DNA from: an uncultured Lachnospiraceae bacterium
GTDB lineage: Bacteria; Bacillota_A; Clostridia; Lachnospirales; Lachnospiraceae
DNA length: 40,199 bases
NCBI GenBank assembly: GCA_900553635.1
Contig: USDU01000001.1
Location: 1 to 40,199, forward strand
Direction: 5' to 3'
Under the pieces are notes generated by a model. It was not told the origin of the DNA. It was given only the letters and a program-made list of their open reading frames with translations, and ran no database searches. Both the position numbers and the translations under genes were made by a program. Below are positions 39,148 through 40,199 of this stretch, one piece after another. Within the stretch, counting starts at the first letter, position 1. Each line of letters opens with the position of its first letter.

Positions 39148-40199
39148 TTAGTCTGTTCGTGCTGAGGTCAGAATCATCAGCTGATCATCCTCCCGGACTG
39201 CTGCAAGTTCTACCTCTGCCAGAGACTTCATCTGTGCTTCGTCCAAAAGTCCGGACAGATCCAGGATTCGCTTTCCAAATATCAGATAGGTATTGGGCAA
39301 CGTTTTGCCTCCGTCATTGTACTCCGTCATATTGTCTACTGCCCGAAGCAATGCGTTCTCCCAGTTTTTTCCATCTGTCATGTACACTTTTCCATTCTTT
39401 TTCTGAAGACGAATAACACCTTCTTCATCCGCAATCGCTGTAGGCTTGCTCACTGATTTAATCAGGCCAAAGAGTTTTTTACTCTCCATCTTATATTGCA
39501 TTGCATACATCATTCCGTTGCCTGCCGCCGTATAGACATTCTTTATGTCTGTATTCAAGTGCTCTGCTACTTTTTTGCGAATCTCCTCCTCTGTCAGTTT
39601 TCGATTAGTCAGATCCTTGGAACGAAGCTCTGTCGTACCGATAGCAATAGCTCTTACCATGTTTTTCGTCGCATCAACCTCCACCGATACCTCTACGGTC
39701 TCCGGTGACGCACCGGAATGAATGGCTCGTTCTTCCGCCTCACGCCGCACAGCCAGAATGTCCTCCTGAGTTGGATTGGCAATGGTACGCTCTACCGTAT
39801 CGCGAATCATAGCCAGCGCTACACCGATGGTCGAGATAACCGACGCATTTTTCGCATTCCGGTGTTTCATGGACAGGGTTTCTGCCAAATGAGGTACCAC
39901 CGCAGCCGCTCCTCCGCCTCCGCCTACCAGCACAATGGTTCTCGGATCCATATTGTAATCTTCAATCAGTGCTTTTACAACCTTTCCATTCTTCACGGCA
40001 GACAACCGAAGCGCTTCCTTCGCCGCTTCCTCCACAGACATTCCCATGTTGTCAGCCAGCGGCTTCCATACCTTTCTCGCTGCCTCCACGTTTCCTTTTG
40101 CATAATCCTCGTCCTTTACATAACCGGCGAGATTGGCCGCGCCTGCCAGAGACAGGGCAAATTTTTTTCCGTTAGAGCACTGCACATACGCGTAATACG
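39148..40199 (-). CDS. Hydantoinase/oxoprolinase family protein, C-terminal part (5' end outside window)
   Basis: About 350 residues are visible, and the frame stays open to the window end; no proper start is seen, the GTG at 40185 being internal. GKKFALSLAGAANLAGYVKDEDYAKGNVEAARKVWKPLADN and LVGGGGGAAAVVPHLAETL are typical of the ATP-dependent HyuA/oxoprolinase A family (ASKHA-like fold, glycine-rich phosphate loop). Such enzymes open cyclic amides (hydantoins, 5-oxoproline) with ATP, or act in related carboxylations. The conserved catalytic N-terminal half is missing, so the reaction cannot be stated. A partner HyuB-like gene is not in the window. It is the first visible gene of the minus-strand operon 40199-35038. 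Confidence 0.82.
   Translation of the reverse strand, partial: YYAYVQCSNGKKFALSLAGAANLAGYVKDEDYAKGNVEAARKVWKPLADNMGMSVEEAAKEALRLSAVKNGKVVKALIEDYNMDPRTIVLVGGGGGAAAVVPHLAETLSMKHRNAKNASVISTIGVALAMIRDTVERTIANPTQEDILAVRREAEERAIHSGASPETVEVSVEVDATKNMVRAIAIGTTELRSKDLTNRKLTEEEIRKKVAEHLNTDIKNVYTAAGNGMMYAMQYKMESKKLFGLIKSVSKPTAIADEEGVIRLQKKNGKVYMTDGKNWENALLRAVDNMTEYNDGGKTLPNTYLIFGKRILDLSGLLDEAQMKSLAEVELAAVREDDQLMILTSARTD

Noticed and set aside
1..40199. CRISPR arrays, tRNA/rRNA genes, insertion sequences
   Set aside because: No regularly spaced direct repeats, no cloverleaf or rRNA signature and no transposase were seen on either strand.

Overview
The window looks like a chromosomal segment of a gut-type Clostridia bacterium, most likely family Lachnospiraceae. 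The pointers are strong AGGAGG-type ribosome binding sites, rho-independent terminators, and a gene set of DUF1846, DUF5688, an ECF sigma/DUF4179 pair, a lipoprotein CbiK, mannose-family PTS and KtrAB. The genus cannot be fixed from sequence alone. Almost everything is on the minus strand; only ktrBA, one GntR gene and a gene fragment are on plus. No rRNA, tRNA, CRISPR array or intact insertion sequence was recognised.

Layout, left to right. 1-4032: a minus-strand run of an AAA/ABC-type ATPase, a U32-like Cys-rich protein, a J-domain protein, an uncharacterised protein and a membrane protein cut by the window edge. 4285-5864: ECF sigma factor plus membrane-anchored DUF4179-type partner. 5933-7473: MerR/TipAS regulator with a 19-bp-spaced promoter, an orphan HicB-like protein and a small lipoprotein. 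7660-10589: HD-domain protein, cystathionine gamma-synthase/beta-lyase (apparently with an internal in-frame deletion) and a PatB/MalY C-S lyase. 10780-14576: DUF1846 protein, galE, glyoxalase-family protein and MBL-fold hydrolase. 14782-16814 (+): ktrB-ktrA potassium uptake. 16858-17325: two gene remnants that look like the scar of a deletion through a divergent M20 peptidase/LysR pair. 17401-19750: a PD-(D/E)XK restriction-endonuclease-like protein and a DUF5688 protein.

20145-26440 is the most interesting part. It is one minus-strand operon under a cobalamin riboswitch with its own promoter and terminator: a lipoprotein-anchored (extracytoplasmic) CbiK cobaltochelatase, a lipoprotein and a tail-anchored protein that share a small putative beta domain, and a complete FecCD/BtuCDF-type ABC importer. 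I propose a surface cobalt/tetrapyrrole/corrinoid handling and uptake system.

26439-28258: an NhaC-family transporter under a lysine riboswitch, so a probable lysine transporter. 28301-32067: a SIS-domain sugar-phosphate isomerase/deglycase with a four-gene mannose-family PTS, divergent from a HutC-type GntR regulator, with a perfect 18-bp palindromic operator between them. With the lysine transporter and the nearby L-asparaginase (33196-34197, with its own FCD-type GntR and a 26-bp perfect palindrome at its promoter), this suggests use of glycated amino acids (Amadori products), although this is inference. 35038-40199: a catabolic-looking operon of a hydantoinase/oxoprolinase-type protein (cut by the window end), a small HExxH protein, an FAD-dependent oxidoreductase, an SGNH hydrolase and a zinc-dependent dehydrogenase.
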